NCBI GenBank assembly: GCA_965204165.1
Contig: OZ241969.1
Location: 2,604,001 to 2,668,000, forward strand
Direction of reading: 5' to 3'
DNA from: VYFG01 sp965204165
GTDB taxonomy: Bacteria > Pseudomonadota > Gammaproteobacteria > Arenicellales > Poriferihabitantaceae
DNA: 64,000 bases
In this document: piece by piece, positions 17,382 through 25,887 of the stretch
Layout: each line of letters begins with the position of its first letter
How positions within the stretch are numbered: the stretch's first letter is position 1
Translations under genes and position numbers: made by a program
Notes under the pieces: generated by a model
What the model was told of the DNA's origin: nothing
Databases searched by the model: none
What the model saw: the letters and a program-made list of their open reading frames with translations, nothing else

Positions 17382-18086
17382 ATGGTCGGTGACACATCGA
17401 CCGGGAGCGCGTACAGGCGGTTGATTAACATTCTACGTTCGATTTTCCAGGCTCCAAGCCAAGACCAGGTGCGGGCATTCGCAGGGATGCTCCAGGCAGC
17501 CAGCCTGGTGCACCAGCTGGCCACCCGGGATTCCCATGACGAGACCGCGCTGCTCAGTTCAGCCCTGAGTGTGCTGAGAATCGATACGGACTCCGTCGAG
17601 GAAATCTATGGGGACCGCAACGACCTGCTGCTGGGCTACCAGGTCGTTGCGCAGATGTTCGGCAGGCGGTCGGGCCTGATTCCACGACAGCTGTTCCAGT
17701 ATTCCGTCGCGATGCACCAGCTTGCGGTCAGGATCCCGGTGATGTCCCACGTATCCGAGATCATCCGGAGCGGCCTTGAGGACCTCAACAGGGAATTCCT
17801 GGGCCGGGGCGATTTTCCGGAGGAAGACGAAGCCCAGGTCGAGCATCTCTACGAGTCCCTGGCCGGCCTGTATGCCCGTTCCGTCAGCACCCTGACGCCG
17901 AGAATCATGGTCCAGGGGAGCCAGCAAAGGCTGGCGAGCCCTGCGACCGTGAACCGTGTCCGCACCGCGCTGTTCGCCGGCATCCGCTCGGCGTTCCTCT
18001 GGCACCAGCTGGGCGGAAGGCGCTGGCATCTCCTGTTCCAGCGCCGCAAGTACCAGTACATGGCGTCCAGGCACAGCAGGATCTGA
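17382..18086 (+). CDS. hflD: HflD homolog (DUF489)
   Basis: The C-terminal region is diagnostic: YARSVSTLTPRIMVQG, then VRTALFAGIRSAFLWHQLGG and RRWHLLFQRRKYQYMA, as in HflD. In E. coli HflD is a membrane-associated protein that affects lambda lysogenisation by sequestering CII; the cellular role elsewhere is unclear. The gene usually lies between mnmA and purB, but neither is here. The N-terminus before QVRAFAGMLQAA is longer than usual, so an internal GTG at 17469 is an alternative start. Confidence 0.85.
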   Translation: MVGDTSTGSAYRRLINILRSIFQAPSQDQVRAFAGMLQAASLVHQLATRDSHDETALLSSALSVLRIDTDSVEEIYGDRNDLLLGYQVVAQMFGRRSGLIPRQLFQYSVAMHQLAVRIPVMSHVSEIIRSGLEDLNREFLGRGDFPEEDEAQVEHLYESLAGLYARSVSTLTPRIMVQGSQQRLASPATVNRVRTALFAGIRSAFLWHQLGGRRWHLLFQRRKYQYMASRHSRI

Positions 18087-18230
18087 CCGGGCCGCGGGCC
18101 GGGTCCGCCATGGCCGCGGGAAATCCGGGTTGACGGCGGTTTCCGGGTCGGCCGACTTCCGCCGATACCGGCGTTCCGTCCTGTGGGATAATGCCGGCCC
18201 AAGCCCCTGTCCAGCGAGCGAACCGTTGCC

Positions 18231-20777
18231 ATGATCGCCTTTTTCCTGCTGCTGATCCTGCTCGGTGTCGCCTTCGTGATGCGGGAAATGTCGATGCGGA
18301 CCTGGCTGGCGGTCACTGCCCTTGCCATGCTGCTCGGGGGTGTGACGGGCCTCACCAACGGACCGCTGTCGCTGCTGACCGCCCTGGTCATGGGTGCGGT
18401 GCTGATGCTGTTCTATTTCACCCCGGATCTCCGGCGCCGCTGGCTGACCCGGCCGCTGTTCGACCGTCTGGGCCCGTTCGTTCCCGGGATATCGCCCGCC
18501 GAGGAGGAGATCATCGATGCCGGGACGGCGGGGTGGGAGAAGGAACTGTTCGCCGGCCGCCCTGACTGGGAGGGCTTGATGGACGCGCCCGGGCCCAGAC
18601 TCGATCAGGCCGAACGGGAATTCATCGAAGGCCCGGTGGAGGAACTGTGCGCCATGAGCGATGACCGGGAAATCTGCCATCGCCTCTACGACCTGCCGCC
18701 CGAGGTGTGGCTGTGCATCAGGGACCGGGGCTTCCTTGGCCTCGGTACGCCGAGGGAGTATGGCGGACTCGGATTTTCCCCCCACGCCCAGTCCTGTATC
18801 GTGCAGAAGCTCGCCACCCGCAGCAGCGCCGTGGCGGCCACGGTCCTGATGCGGAACTCGCTGGGCCCCGCCATGCTGCACCGCTTCGGAACCATGGGGC
18901 AGAAGAACCAATACCTGCCGCAACTGGCGCGCGGGGAGGAGATTTCCGGTTTCTGCCTGTCCGGGATGGACCCCGGTACCGCCGGCATGCCCGGCAGCGG
19001 CGTCGTGTGCAGCGGAAGCTTCAACGGAACGGAAACGCTCGGATTCCGGGTCAGCTGGGCGTGCAGCCACATCGCCCTCGGTCCGGCGGCCACCCTGCTC
19101 GGTCTGGCGTTCAGGTCCTACGACCCGGACGGTCTTTTGGGAGATGCCCGCGATCTCGGAATCACGTGTGTGCTGATCCCCGCCGATGCCGACGGGGTCA
19201 CCATGGGCCGCCGTCGCCGGGTGCCAGGTTCCGCGTTTCAGTGCAGACCCGTCAGCGGCAAGGATGTGTTCGTTCCCATGGAATGGGTGATCGGCGGTCC
19301 GGAGCGGGTGGGGCAGGGAAGGCGCATGCTGATGCAGGCCTTCACGTCCACGGGCAGCGTGTTCCTGCCCGCCGTCGCGGGCGGGGCCGCCAGGTTCGCC
19401 GCCCGCGCCGCCGGCGCCGAGGCGCTGGTCCGCGAGGAATTCGGCCGCGGGGCCGACCGGTTCCGGGACTCGGGGGAAGTGCTGGCCAGCATCGGCGGCC
19501 TCACCTACCTGCTTGATTCGGGGCGGATCATGATGGCCGCCTCCCCTGGCGGGGGAGAGCGGTCCGCTGCCCTGTCCGCCATCGTCAGTCAGCAGTGCGC
19601 GGAACTGTCGCGGGAGGTGGTCGATCACGCCATGGACCTCCATGGCCGGCGGGCGGCCTGCATGGAAACCGGCAATCCACTCGCCCTTGCCGGCCAGCTG
19701 GTTTCAATCGTCGCGGCGACGGAGGACGGCGCGGCTTTCAACAGTGGCATGACGCCATTCGCCCAGGCTGCGATGCGCGGCCATCCCTGCCTGCTGGAAG
19801 AGGTCAGGGCCGTCCATGATCCGGACCGCGAGGCGGGCCTCTCGGCATTTGACGCGGCGTTCACCGGGCACCTGACCGGCTCCATCGAAAACAAGATCCG
19901 GACGTTCGTATACGGCCTGAGCCGCGGTCTGCTGGCCCGGGGTACCGGGGACGCACGACTGCTGCGGCACAGCCGCCAGGTGGATTACCTGGGGGCCGCC
20001 TTCGCTTGGGTGGCGGACATGACCCTGGCCGTGCTCGGCGGCGACCTGAAACGCCGCGAAATCCTGTCCGGCCGGTTTGCCGACGTCCTTGGCAACCTCT
20101 ATCTCGCCACGGCGACGATCAAGCGATACCGGGAAGGCGGCGAGGATGAGAACGAGGCACCGCTGATGGAATGGGCCTGCCAGACGGCGCTTAACCGGGC
20201 CCAGCAGGCCCTGGACGGCATTCTCGGCAATTTTCCCCTGCGCTACCTGGGCCCTGCGCTTCGCATCGCGGTTTTTCCGACAGGCCGTTATCTGCGGCAG
20301 CCGGATGAGCGGCTGAACCGGGAAGTGGCCGGGATACTGCGGACGCCGGGACCTGTGCGTGACCGTCTCACCGAGGATGTCTACCTGCCGGACGACCCCG
20401 GCGAAGTCATGGCGCGGCTTGAGGCCGCAATGGAACTGTGTAGCGAATCGGCGGAACTCAGGAATCGGCTCGGCAAGTCCGGCATTGAACCCGGAGCAGG
20501 CAGGCCGTGGAGCCAGTGGCTGGACGGCCTGGTCGCTGCAGGGGATGTCACGGTCGGGGAAGCCGACCTGCTGCGAAGGACCCTTGCAGCGGTTTCGAAG
20601 CTCATCGCGGTGGATGACTATCCGGGATACGCGGTTTCCAGGCAGTCCGGTTCCGGAAACGGTGATCAGGGAGAGAAGGGTAACAAGGGAAAAAAGGGGG
20701 AAAAAGGCAGGAAGGAGAAAAAGGACAAGAAGGCGAAATCCGGGAATCGCGAGGACGGCGGGGACCACGAATCCTGA
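18231..20777 (+). CDS. fadE: FadE-type acyl-CoA dehydrogenase
   Basis: The protein of 848 residues has the FadE layout: two N-terminal membrane helices (about 1-65), an acyl-CoA dehydrogenase core from about 100 to 480 (FLGLGTPREYGGLGFSPHA, GEEISGFCLSGMDPG), and the long FadE-specific C-terminal domain (LGNLYLATATIKRY, then AMELCSESAELRNRLGKSG). It should carry out the first step of fatty acid beta-oxidation at the inner membrane. The segment that reads TEP-AYGSD in well-studied FadE proteins is changed to MDPGTAGMPG, so substrate range or activity may differ. The last 35 residues are a Lys/Gly/Glu-rich tail (GEKGNKGKKGEKG...) that most relatives lack. Confidence 0.86.
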   Translation: MIAFFLLLILLGVAFVMREMSMRTWLAVTALAMLLGGVTGLTNGPLSLLTALVMGAVLMLFYFTPDLRRRWLTRPLFDRLGPFVPGISPAEEEIIDAGTAGWEKELFAGRPDWEGLMDAPGPRLDQAEREFIEGPVEELCAMSDDREICHRLYDLPPEVWLCIRDRGFLGLGTPREYGGLGFSPHAQSCIVQKLATRSSAVAATVLMRNSLGPAMLHRFGTMGQKNQYLPQLARGEEISGFCLSGMDPGTAGMPGSGVVCSGSFNGTETLGFRVSWACSHIALGPAATLLGLAFRSYDPDGLLGDARDLGITCVLIPADADGVTMGRRRRVPGSAFQCRPVSGKDVFVPMEWVIGGPERVGQGRRMLMQAFTSTGSVFLPAVAGGAARFAARAAGAEALVREEFGRGADRFRDSGEVLASIGGLTYLLDSGRIMMAASPGGGERSAALSAIVSQQCAELSREVVDHAMDLHGRRAACMETGNPLALAGQLVSIVAATEDGAAFNSGMTPFAQAAMRGHPCLLEEVRAVHDPDREAGLSAFDAAFTGHLTGSIENKIRTFVYGLSRGLLARGTGDARLLRHSRQVDYLGAAFAWVADMTLAVLGGDLKRREILSGRFADVLGNLYLATATIKRYREGGEDENEAPLMEWACQTALNRAQQALDGILGNFPLRYLGPALRIAVFPTGRYLRQPDERLNREVAGILRTPGPVRDRLTEDVYLPDDPGEVMARLEAAMELCSESAELRNRLGKSGIEPGAGRPWSQWLDGLVAAGDVTVGEADLLRRTLAAVSKLIAVDDYPGYAVSRQSGSGNGDQGEKGNKGKKGEKGRKEKKDKKAKSGNREDGGDHES

Positions 20778-20851
20778 CACCGGCAGGGAAGCGAGGACTC
20801 ACCTGGTGACATGATCAGGGGTGCGGGTACCGGATGAAGTCCGAATCCGCA

Positions 20852-20931
20852 CCAACGACTGGACAACTGATCGGCGCCGGACGCTCTCGGGAATCCGTTA
20901 CCTTGTTTTCGGTGTATTCGTAATATTAGGG
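20852..20931 (+). repeat. Diverged direct repeat, copy 1
   Basis: About 80 bases resemble 21985-22064, at roughly 70 percent by eye, with the best part around GCCGGACGCTC and ACGGTG.ATTCG. The two copies flank the AbrB/PIN gene pair. Confidence 0.4.
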
Positions 20932-20988
20932 GAGGCCCCCCTGGTTCCGGCATATTCCTCAGGGCTGGTACTGTTCATCTCCTCCTTG

Positions 20989-21420
20989 TTAATCCAGGTG
21001 CATCAGTTCCAGTTGCCCGGGTACTCTCAGGCGACGGTCATTTGTCAACAGGATGTCGCAGCCTGCGTTTATCGCAGAGGCTACATGAATGGCATCCGGG
21101 AGCGTCAAATCGTATCCGGCACGATAGAAAGCAGCACCGAAAAAAATTCTGCGGTCAGTTGGAATGAGCGTCACAAATTTTTCATCCTGCAGCAGCTGTG
21201 AATACTGGCTGACATGCTCTGAATTACCTTTCCTGAAAGGAATGACCAGTGCTTCGGCGAGAGCAAGTTCACTGCTGTAGCAGGAAACCCGGCCATCCTC
21301 CACAGCATCCATGAATGTGCCCAGGATCTGCTGGTATGTTGGCGGTCCTTCGAGAATGTAAATGAAAATATTGGTATCAAGATAGATCTTCCGACCGACA
21401 ATGCGCTCTAGGATTCCCAT
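20989..21420 (-). CDS. PIN-domain toxin
   Basis: A PIN-fold nuclease of 143 residues. The first acidic residue lies in IYLDTNIFIY, a central Glu in ALAEALVI, and the later acidic pair in LPDAIHVASA and LLTNDRRL. Such VapC-type toxins cleave RNA with Mg2+. It overlaps the upstream AbrB-type antitoxin gene by 13 nt, the usual arrangement for translational coupling. The local base composition is lower in GC than the flanks, which suggests transfer. Confidence 0.85.
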   Translation of the reverse strand: MGILERIVGRKIYLDTNIFIYILEGPPTYQQILGTFMDAVEDGRVSCYSSELALAEALVIPFRKGNSEHVSQYSQLLQDEKFVTLIPTDRRIFFGAAFYRAGYDLTLPDAIHVASAINAGCDILLTNDRRLRVPGQLELMHLD

Positions 21421-21674
21421 TGCCTTCGTTCATGACTAATGAAATCGTCGATTTCCCTGACAGATGACAACAGGCCCCTGGCAGAGCCCACATAGGCTGA
21501 CAATGATTTACTGTCGGCCGGTCTCTTTCTGGAAACCACAACCTGCGGGACGAGTAAGATCGCTCCATCTTGCTCCCGTGCTTCAAGCACATCCCCTTCC
21601 TGGAGTTCCAGCCTTTTTCTCAAGGATGCCGGGATGGTGACCTGGTATTTTTGCTTGATCTTTATGTGTGTCAT
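21408..21674 (-). CDS. AbrB/MazE-type antitoxin
   Basis: The N-terminal swapped-hairpin DNA-binding motif is clear: IKIKQKYQVTIPASLRKRL, then EGDVLEA. The C-terminal part should wrap the PIN toxin. ATG 21674 starts directly before the domain; an upstream in-frame ATG at 21722 would add 16 residues outside the family. The stop overlaps the start of the PIN gene. It probably autorepresses the pair. Confidence 0.83.
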   Translation of the reverse strand: MTHIKIKQKYQVTIPASLRKRLELQEGDVLEAREQDGAILLVPQVVVSRKRPADSKSLSAYVGSARGLLSSVREIDDFISHERRQWES

Positions 21675-21800
21675 TGCATTGCCGAAAATGTTGGAATGTT
21701 GGAATATTTGAAATTCACTCAACTAGTATATCAGACTATCCACCGACGAATCTGTTGCTGGAGGCTTGAGAGCAAAGGGACAGGACATCCTTCAGATGGC

Positions 21801-21920
21801 TGCTGCCGATCCGGTATGGTCAATCTGCCTGATTCGTCCGGGACCCTGGTCGGGCGGCCGAGCGGTTCTCCTGTTCGATGACCTGCCGGACCAGCCCCAC
21901 GATCCTGTGGACACAGGCCG
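21801..21920 (+). repeat. Duplicate of the oxyR 3' end
   Basis: About 120 bp match 23105-23224 with roughly 14 mismatches and no gaps, counted by eye. On the minus strand the copy still encodes the last 31 OxyR-like residues (CVHRIVGLVRQVIEQENRS...) and the stop at the same place. The two copies lie 1304 bp apart in direct orientation with vapBC between them. Confidence 0.85.
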
Positions 21921-21984
21921 GGATGAGAGGACACGCCCAGTGGATTGATTCGGGCACAGGGCCCGGGTGGGGGGCCTATCCGCT

Positions 21985-22064
21985 CCAACAACTGGTCAAC
22001 CCGACCGACGCCGGACGCTCCCGGAGATCGTCCATCTTCTTTACGGTGATTTCGCAATTTGGGG
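21985..22064 (+). repeat. Diverged direct repeat, copy 2
   Basis: This is the partner of 20852-20931. It lies 65 bp beyond the oxyR-tail duplicate. Confidence 0.4.
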
Positions 22065-22126
22065 CAGAACTGCCTCCTGGATCCCATATGTTCGTCAAGG
22101 TTGGTAATGTTCGTATCCTCCTTAAC

Positions 22127-22164
22127 TTGACCGCGACACCAGTTTAGACTAGTCTGTGACTAGT
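22127..22164 (+). promoter_or_regulatory. vapBC promoter and twin ACTAGT operator
   Basis: A -35-like TTGACC (22127-22132) is followed 17 bp later by TAGTCT. Two ACTAGT palindromes (22148-22153 and 22159-22164), 5 bp apart, overlap the -10 region. This is the usual position for autorepression by a VapBC complex. Confidence 0.5.
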
Positions 22165-22198
22165 TTAATAAATCAGAATTCCTCCAGGAGGTGATGCC

Positions 22199-22441
22199 GT
22201 GTCCGAGATCGGCGCATTCGAGGCAAAGACGCATTTACCCAAGTTGCTCCAGCGCGTTGAGGCGGGTGAACGCTTCATTATCACCAGGCACAGCCGTCCG
22301 GTGGCAGAGCTTATTCCGTTCCGGCAGCACGATTCCGCCAAGGTGCAAGGTGCGATCGACGCCCTGAAAGCGTTTCAGGAGACCCACAGCCTTGGAGGGC
22401 TGTCGGTGCGCAAAATTGTCGAGGATGCTCGAAGGTTCTGA
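22199..22441 (+). CDS. vapB: Phd/YefM-type antitoxin (VapB)
   Basis: An 80-residue protein with the Phd/YefM fold: EIGAFEAKTHLPKLLQRVE, then GERFIITRHSRPVAELIP. The start is GTG 22199, preceded by a near-perfect AGGAGG at 7 nt. Its stop overlaps the toxin start (TGATG). It should bind the promoter through the N-terminus and neutralise the toxin with the C-terminal tail. Confidence 0.9.
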   Translation: MSEIGAFEAKTHLPKLLQRVEAGERFIITRHSRPVAELIPFRQHDSAKVQGAIDALKAFQETHSLGGLSVRKIVEDARRF

Positions 22442-22857
22442 TGCCGTTCGTACTCGACTGCTCGGTCGCCATGGCATGGGTGTTCTCCGACGAGGCGACC
22501 GATGCGACAGGTCGATTGCGGGACTCCCTGATCGATGACCGTGCCTTTGTACCCTCCCTTTGGCCTGTCGAGGTTGGCAGTGTGTTACTTGCAGCCAACA
22601 AACGCGGCCGCCTCCGCGCGGACGAGTGGACCGCCGTGTGTGCCAGCCTGGAAGCGTTGCCGATCGAGATCGACCCTGTGTCCGCATCCCGCGTATGGGG
22701 ACCAACGCTCGCTCTTGCGGGCGAGCACAATCTCTCCATCTACGATGCCATGTATCTCGAACTCGCGCTGCGCATGCAGTTGCCCCTCGCGACCCTGGAC
22801 CGGGCACTGGCCGCTGCAGCACAAGCCGCCAGGCTGGATGTACCTGGCGGTGCATAG
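22441..22857 (+). CDS. vapC: VapC-type PIN toxin
   Basis: A PIN-domain ribonuclease of 138 residues: first Asp in PFVLDCSVAMAW, Glu in LWPVEVGSVLLAA, and the later acidic residues in SIYDAMYLELAL and LATLDRAL. It is translationally coupled to the antitoxin. The whole module lies between the two copies of the oxyR 3' end. The target RNA cannot be told from sequence. Confidence 0.9.
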   Translation: MPFVLDCSVAMAWVFSDEATDATGRLRDSLIDDRAFVPSLWPVEVGSVLLAANKRGRLRADEWTAVCASLEALPIEIDPVSASRVWGPTLALAGEHNLSIYDAMYLELALRMQLPLATLDRALAAAAQAARLDVPGGA

Positions 22858-23104
22858 AGCGATTACCGGTAAGGAAAGACCGCTGACGCTACCCGGATCC
22901 CCCCTCTAGTCAAGTCGGAATCACTCGCTGTCACGGCAACCCCCAGTCGTGGTGCATTGTTGCGCCGCTTCGATGATGCATTATCCCGTCGTCGCTGACA
23001 TACCGAGTGCTCAAGCTCTAAAAACTTGGGAATTACAAACAATAGGGTCAGGGCACGATGCACGTTGCCGGTTCCCTCGACCGTCGTGATACCTGAAACC
23101 GAGC

Positions 23105-23224
23105 GGTTGCCGATCCTGCATGGTCAGTCTGCCTGGTCCGTTCGGAACCCTGATCGGGCGGCAGAGCGGTTCTCCTGTTTGATGACCCGCCGGACCAGCC
23201 CCACGATCCTGCGGACACAGGCCG
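23105..23224 (+). repeat. oxyR 3' end, functional copy of the duplication
   Basis: This is the end of oxyR itself, including its stop codon at 23124-23126. See 21801-21920 for the other copy. Confidence 0.85.
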
Positions 23225-24059
23225 TACGGGGGTAGTTCCTGCGCATCAGCGCGACGATTCTCCGGCTCGGTTCCGGGTCCGAGAAATGGCGATAGACAAT
23301 GCCGCTGTCCCTGGCGGGATCCACGGCGAGTTCCGGCATCAGGGTGATCCCGATGCTGCTGGCCACCATGAACCGCAGGGTTTCCAGGCCGGTGGCACGA
23401 AACCGCTGGTCCTCCGTGGCGCCGGCGGTAAAGCAATAGCCCATGGCGTCGTCCCTGAGGCAGTGACCGTCCTGCAGCGTCAGAATCAGGCGGCCCTTCA
23501 GGCTGGAGAGTCCGGGCCTCTTCGAATCCAGCAGCGGGTCCCCGGGCGTGGCGGCCAACAGCAGGCGCTCCCGGAACAATTCGAAACAGTCGAAGGGTTC
23601 CATATCGCCGGTCCAGGGCAGGATCAGCAGGTCGAGCTCGGCGGCGTCGAGTCGCTCAAGCAGTTCCGCGGTCTGGGCTTCGTGCAGCAGGAACCGCAAC
23701 CCGGGCAGTTCCCGGCTCAGGGGAGACATGATCCGTGCAAGCAGGTAGGGTCCCAGGGTGGGCACCAGGCCGAGGTGGAAGTCCCCAGTCAGCGGGTCCT
23801 TGAAGGCCGCGGCAAGCTGCTCGAATTCCTTGACATCCGCAAGGATCGCCCTGGCTCTTTGGGCCAGTTGTTGCCCGGACGGCGTGATCACGACCTGGTG
23901 GCGGTGGCGTTCCACCAGTTCGAGGCCCAGCTGGAGTTCAAGCTTCCTGAACTGGCCACTGAGGGTCGGCTGGCTGACGAAGCAGGATGCGGCGGCGCGT
24001 CCGAAATGCCGGTGTTCGTCCAGCGCGACCAGGTACTGGAGCTCTCTCAACGTAATCAT
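23124..24059 (-). CDS. oxyR: OxyR, LysR-family peroxide sensor
   Basis: The LysR-type helix-turn-helix (ELQYLVALDEHRHFGRAA, SQPTLSGQFRKLE) is followed by the OxyR effector domain. The redox cysteines are both present, C200 and C209, in DGHC-LRDDAMGYC. Oxidation by hydrogen peroxide forms the disulfide that activates transcription of antioxidant genes. No catalase or peroxiredoxin gene is adjacent. hspQ lies upstream on the same strand. The last 31 residues are duplicated 1.3 kb downstream beyond vapBC. Confidence 0.92.
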   Translation of the reverse strand: MITLRELQYLVALDEHRHFGRAAASCFVSQPTLSGQFRKLELQLGLELVERHRHQVVITPSGQQLAQRARAILADVKEFEQLAAAFKDPLTGDFHLGLVPTLGPYLLARIMSPLSRELPGLRFLLHEAQTAELLERLDAAELDLLILPWTGDMEPFDCFELFRERLLLAATPGDPLLDSKRPGLSSLKGRLILTLQDGHCLRDDAMGYCFTAGATEDQRFRATGLETLRFMVASSIGITLMPELAVDPARDSGIVYRHFSDPEPSRRIVALMRRNYPRTACVRRIVGLVRRVIKQENRSAARSGFRTDQAD

Positions 24060-24294
24060 CGATGTTGTCTATGTAATCTGAAATTACATGAGATTTTATC
24101 AATGAATCGGGGCCGCAATACCCTTTCAATGCCGGCCATCGACAGAAAATTGCCGTTGTCGTAAATCGGGAGGGCAGCCGGGTTAGATCGGCTGCGTCTT
24201 CGGTCAGGCAGGATGGCAGCGACCTGGTGCCGGTCCGGCGTCCATCCGCCCCGATACAATGAACGGGCCGTGCGGCATGGGGGTTTCTGGCAGA

Positions 24295-24621
24295 TCAGTG
24301 CCCGGGAAACCGCCGGACCCGGTACTGCCCGCTGTCGTCAAGGTCGAACATGTCCGGTATCTGGGGGTGGTGCAGGGGTTCGTCCCGGTCATCGGGCAAC
24401 AGGTTCTGCTCCGAGACGTAGGCGATGTATGCAGTCTGGTCGTTTTCCGCGAAGAGATGGTAGAACGGCTGGTCCTTGCGGGGACGGATATCCTCGGGAA
24501 TGGACTGGTACCATTCCTCGGTGTTGTTGAATTCCGGGTCGACATCAAAGATGACGCCGCGGAAATCGAAGAGTCTGTGCTTGACCACCTGGCCGATCTG
24601 GAATTTTGCGCTGCGGATCAT
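24295..24621 (-). CDS. hspQ: Heat shock protein HspQ
   Basis: A 108-residue protein that is clearly HspQ (YccV-like): SAKFQIGQVVKHRLFDFRGV, then FDVDPEFNNTEEWYQSIP, QPFYHLFAEND and YVSEQNLLPD. In enterobacteria HspQ binds hemimethylated DNA and acts as a Lon specificity factor. The gene is full length. It precedes oxyR on the same strand, 235 nt away, so separate transcription is likely. Confidence 0.93.
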   Translation of the reverse strand: MIRSAKFQIGQVVKHRLFDFRGVIFDVDPEFNNTEEWYQSIPEDIRPRKDQPFYHLFAENDQTAYIAYVSEQNLLPDDRDEPLHHPQIPDMFDLDDSGQYRVRRFPGH

Positions 24622-25066
24622 GTACGCGGTGTCAGTTATTCGTGCCTGATGTTAACAGTTTGCAGGGCGGTGCAATACCACCACCAAAGGATATCCTCGG
24701 AGCCGGAAGATGGTAAGGACCATTCCATCGGAACCGATAAGCTCTCGCGGAGCCAATTGATTTTTCTGGTTCTGATTCGTACCGAAGGGGACATAGTCGA
24801 ATGATTCTGCCGAATCAGGTATCGGGCCGGTGATATCCAGCAATGTCCGCCCCCGGACCACTAGCCGCCGCTTTGGCCAACTGCGTTTCATGGTGGGCCC
24901 AGGCAATACCGGTGAACTCGTGGTCACCATCATGCAGCTGAACGAAAAATTGTGGAGTATACTCACCACAAAATTCATTACTGAGGGCAAGGATGCCAAG
25001 AAGATTTTCTCAGTTATATTCCCGTTCAACCATCTAACTCAAGGCATAAAGTAGTTACCGGAAAAG
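24622..25066. other. Intergenic, no firm gene
   Basis: About 445 bases with lower GC than the surroundings. A minus-strand open frame (24652-25029, 125 residues) has no recognised domain and a weak start, so it was not called. The promoters of hspQ (leftward) and of the HEPN cassette (rightward) should lie here. Confidence 0.45.
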
Positions 25067-25378
25067 ATGATCGAGACATCCAAACAGGATTTCAGGATGC
25101 CCACTATGGACATCAGTGCAAACTCCATCAAAGCAGAGCTTCAGAAGCTTACTAGGCTACCTACCAAAGTCAGCAGTTGGGACGTGGAAACCGGTCGCGA
25201 CTCCACCAACGACCCCGCCGTTTGGGTATGGGCGATGCTGGAAGAGGGGGAAAACGTCGAATTCGATAAACGTTCCAGGCTCCGTTCGATCATTCGCAAT
25301 CAGGTACATAAGAAAGTGGGTTCATCACTGTTCGTCTACATCCGTTTCCGCGATGCTGCCGAGGCAGAGCAGGAATAA
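25067..25378 (+). CDS. Small conserved partner of HEPN protein
   Basis: An unrecognised protein of 103 residues, or about 90 if an internal ATG (25097 or 25106) is used. The core reads ETGRDSTNDPAVWVWAMLEEG, a charged helix (DKRSRLRSIIRNQVHKKVG), then LFVYIRFRDAAEAEQE. Its stop overlaps the start of the HEPN gene (AATAATGAG), so the two are probably co-translated. Small acidic genes with a DPAVWVW-type strand upstream of HEPN genes recur in bacteria, from memory. An antitoxin or inhibitor role is inferred from this arrangement and not from a domain hit. Confidence 0.7.
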   Translation: MIETSKQDFRMPTMDISANSIKAELQKLTRLPTKVSSWDVETGRDSTNDPAVWVWAMLEEGENVEFDKRSRLRSIIRNQVHKKVGSSLFVYIRFRDAAEAEQE

Positions 25379-25887
25379 TGAGTCTTTCCAGGGACCTGTT
25401 GAAGCAGGCCCGCATCCTTGCCCGAAAGGAACCCAAGAAACCGCTCCAGGCCAGCCTCAGGCGTTCAGTATCGGCTTCATATTACGCCATTTTTCATCTG
25501 CTGGTCGACGAGGCGACAAGTATGATGTTACCGGGAAGCAGACGCGGCAATTTGCGCGGTTGCCTTGCGCGTACGTTTCGTCACTCGTCCATGAAGAATG
25601 CAGCTGCTCAATTTGCCAGCAATTCGGGACCTGTCAGGCTCTCGCCGGGTTTCGACCCAGATTCTGTTCAACAGGAACTGAAAAATGTTGCCGAAGCGTT
25701 CGTGGAGCTTCAGGAAGCCCGTCACAACGCGGACTATAATCTCGCCAAAAGTATCACCCGCAGAGAGGCACTCGACCTCGTTGAACTTACGGAAGAGACG
25801 TTTAGAAATTGGTACAAGGTGAAGGGTACTCTGCAAGCGGACGCTTTCCTCCTCGGGCTTCTTGTATATACACAAATTCAGGGCTAA
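25378..25887 (+). CDS. HEPN-domain protein, possible toxin
   Basis: The 169-residue protein begins with LLKQARILARKEPKKPLQASLRRSVSASYYAIFHLL, the start of a HEPN-type four-helix bundle. Later it has VELQEARHNADYNLAK, the position where many HEPN proteins carry an R...H nuclease motif. Here the residues are RHNADY, so catalysis is possible but not certain. HEPN proteins often act as RNases in toxin-antitoxin or defence systems. The small upstream gene would be the partner. Lower local GC suggests horizontal origin. Confidence 0.75.
   Translation: MSLSRDLLKQARILARKEPKKPLQASLRRSVSASYYAIFHLLVDEATSMMLPGSRRGNLRGCLARTFRHSSMKNAAAQFASNSGPVRLSPGFDPDSVQQELKNVAEAFVELQEARHNADYNLAKSITRREALDLVELTEETFRNWYKVKGTLQADAFLLGLLVYTQIQG

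Noticed and set aside
24652..25029. Minus-strand frame of 125 residues
   Set aside because: No recognisable domain, weak start and unusual composition. It could be a real orphan but cannot be supported.
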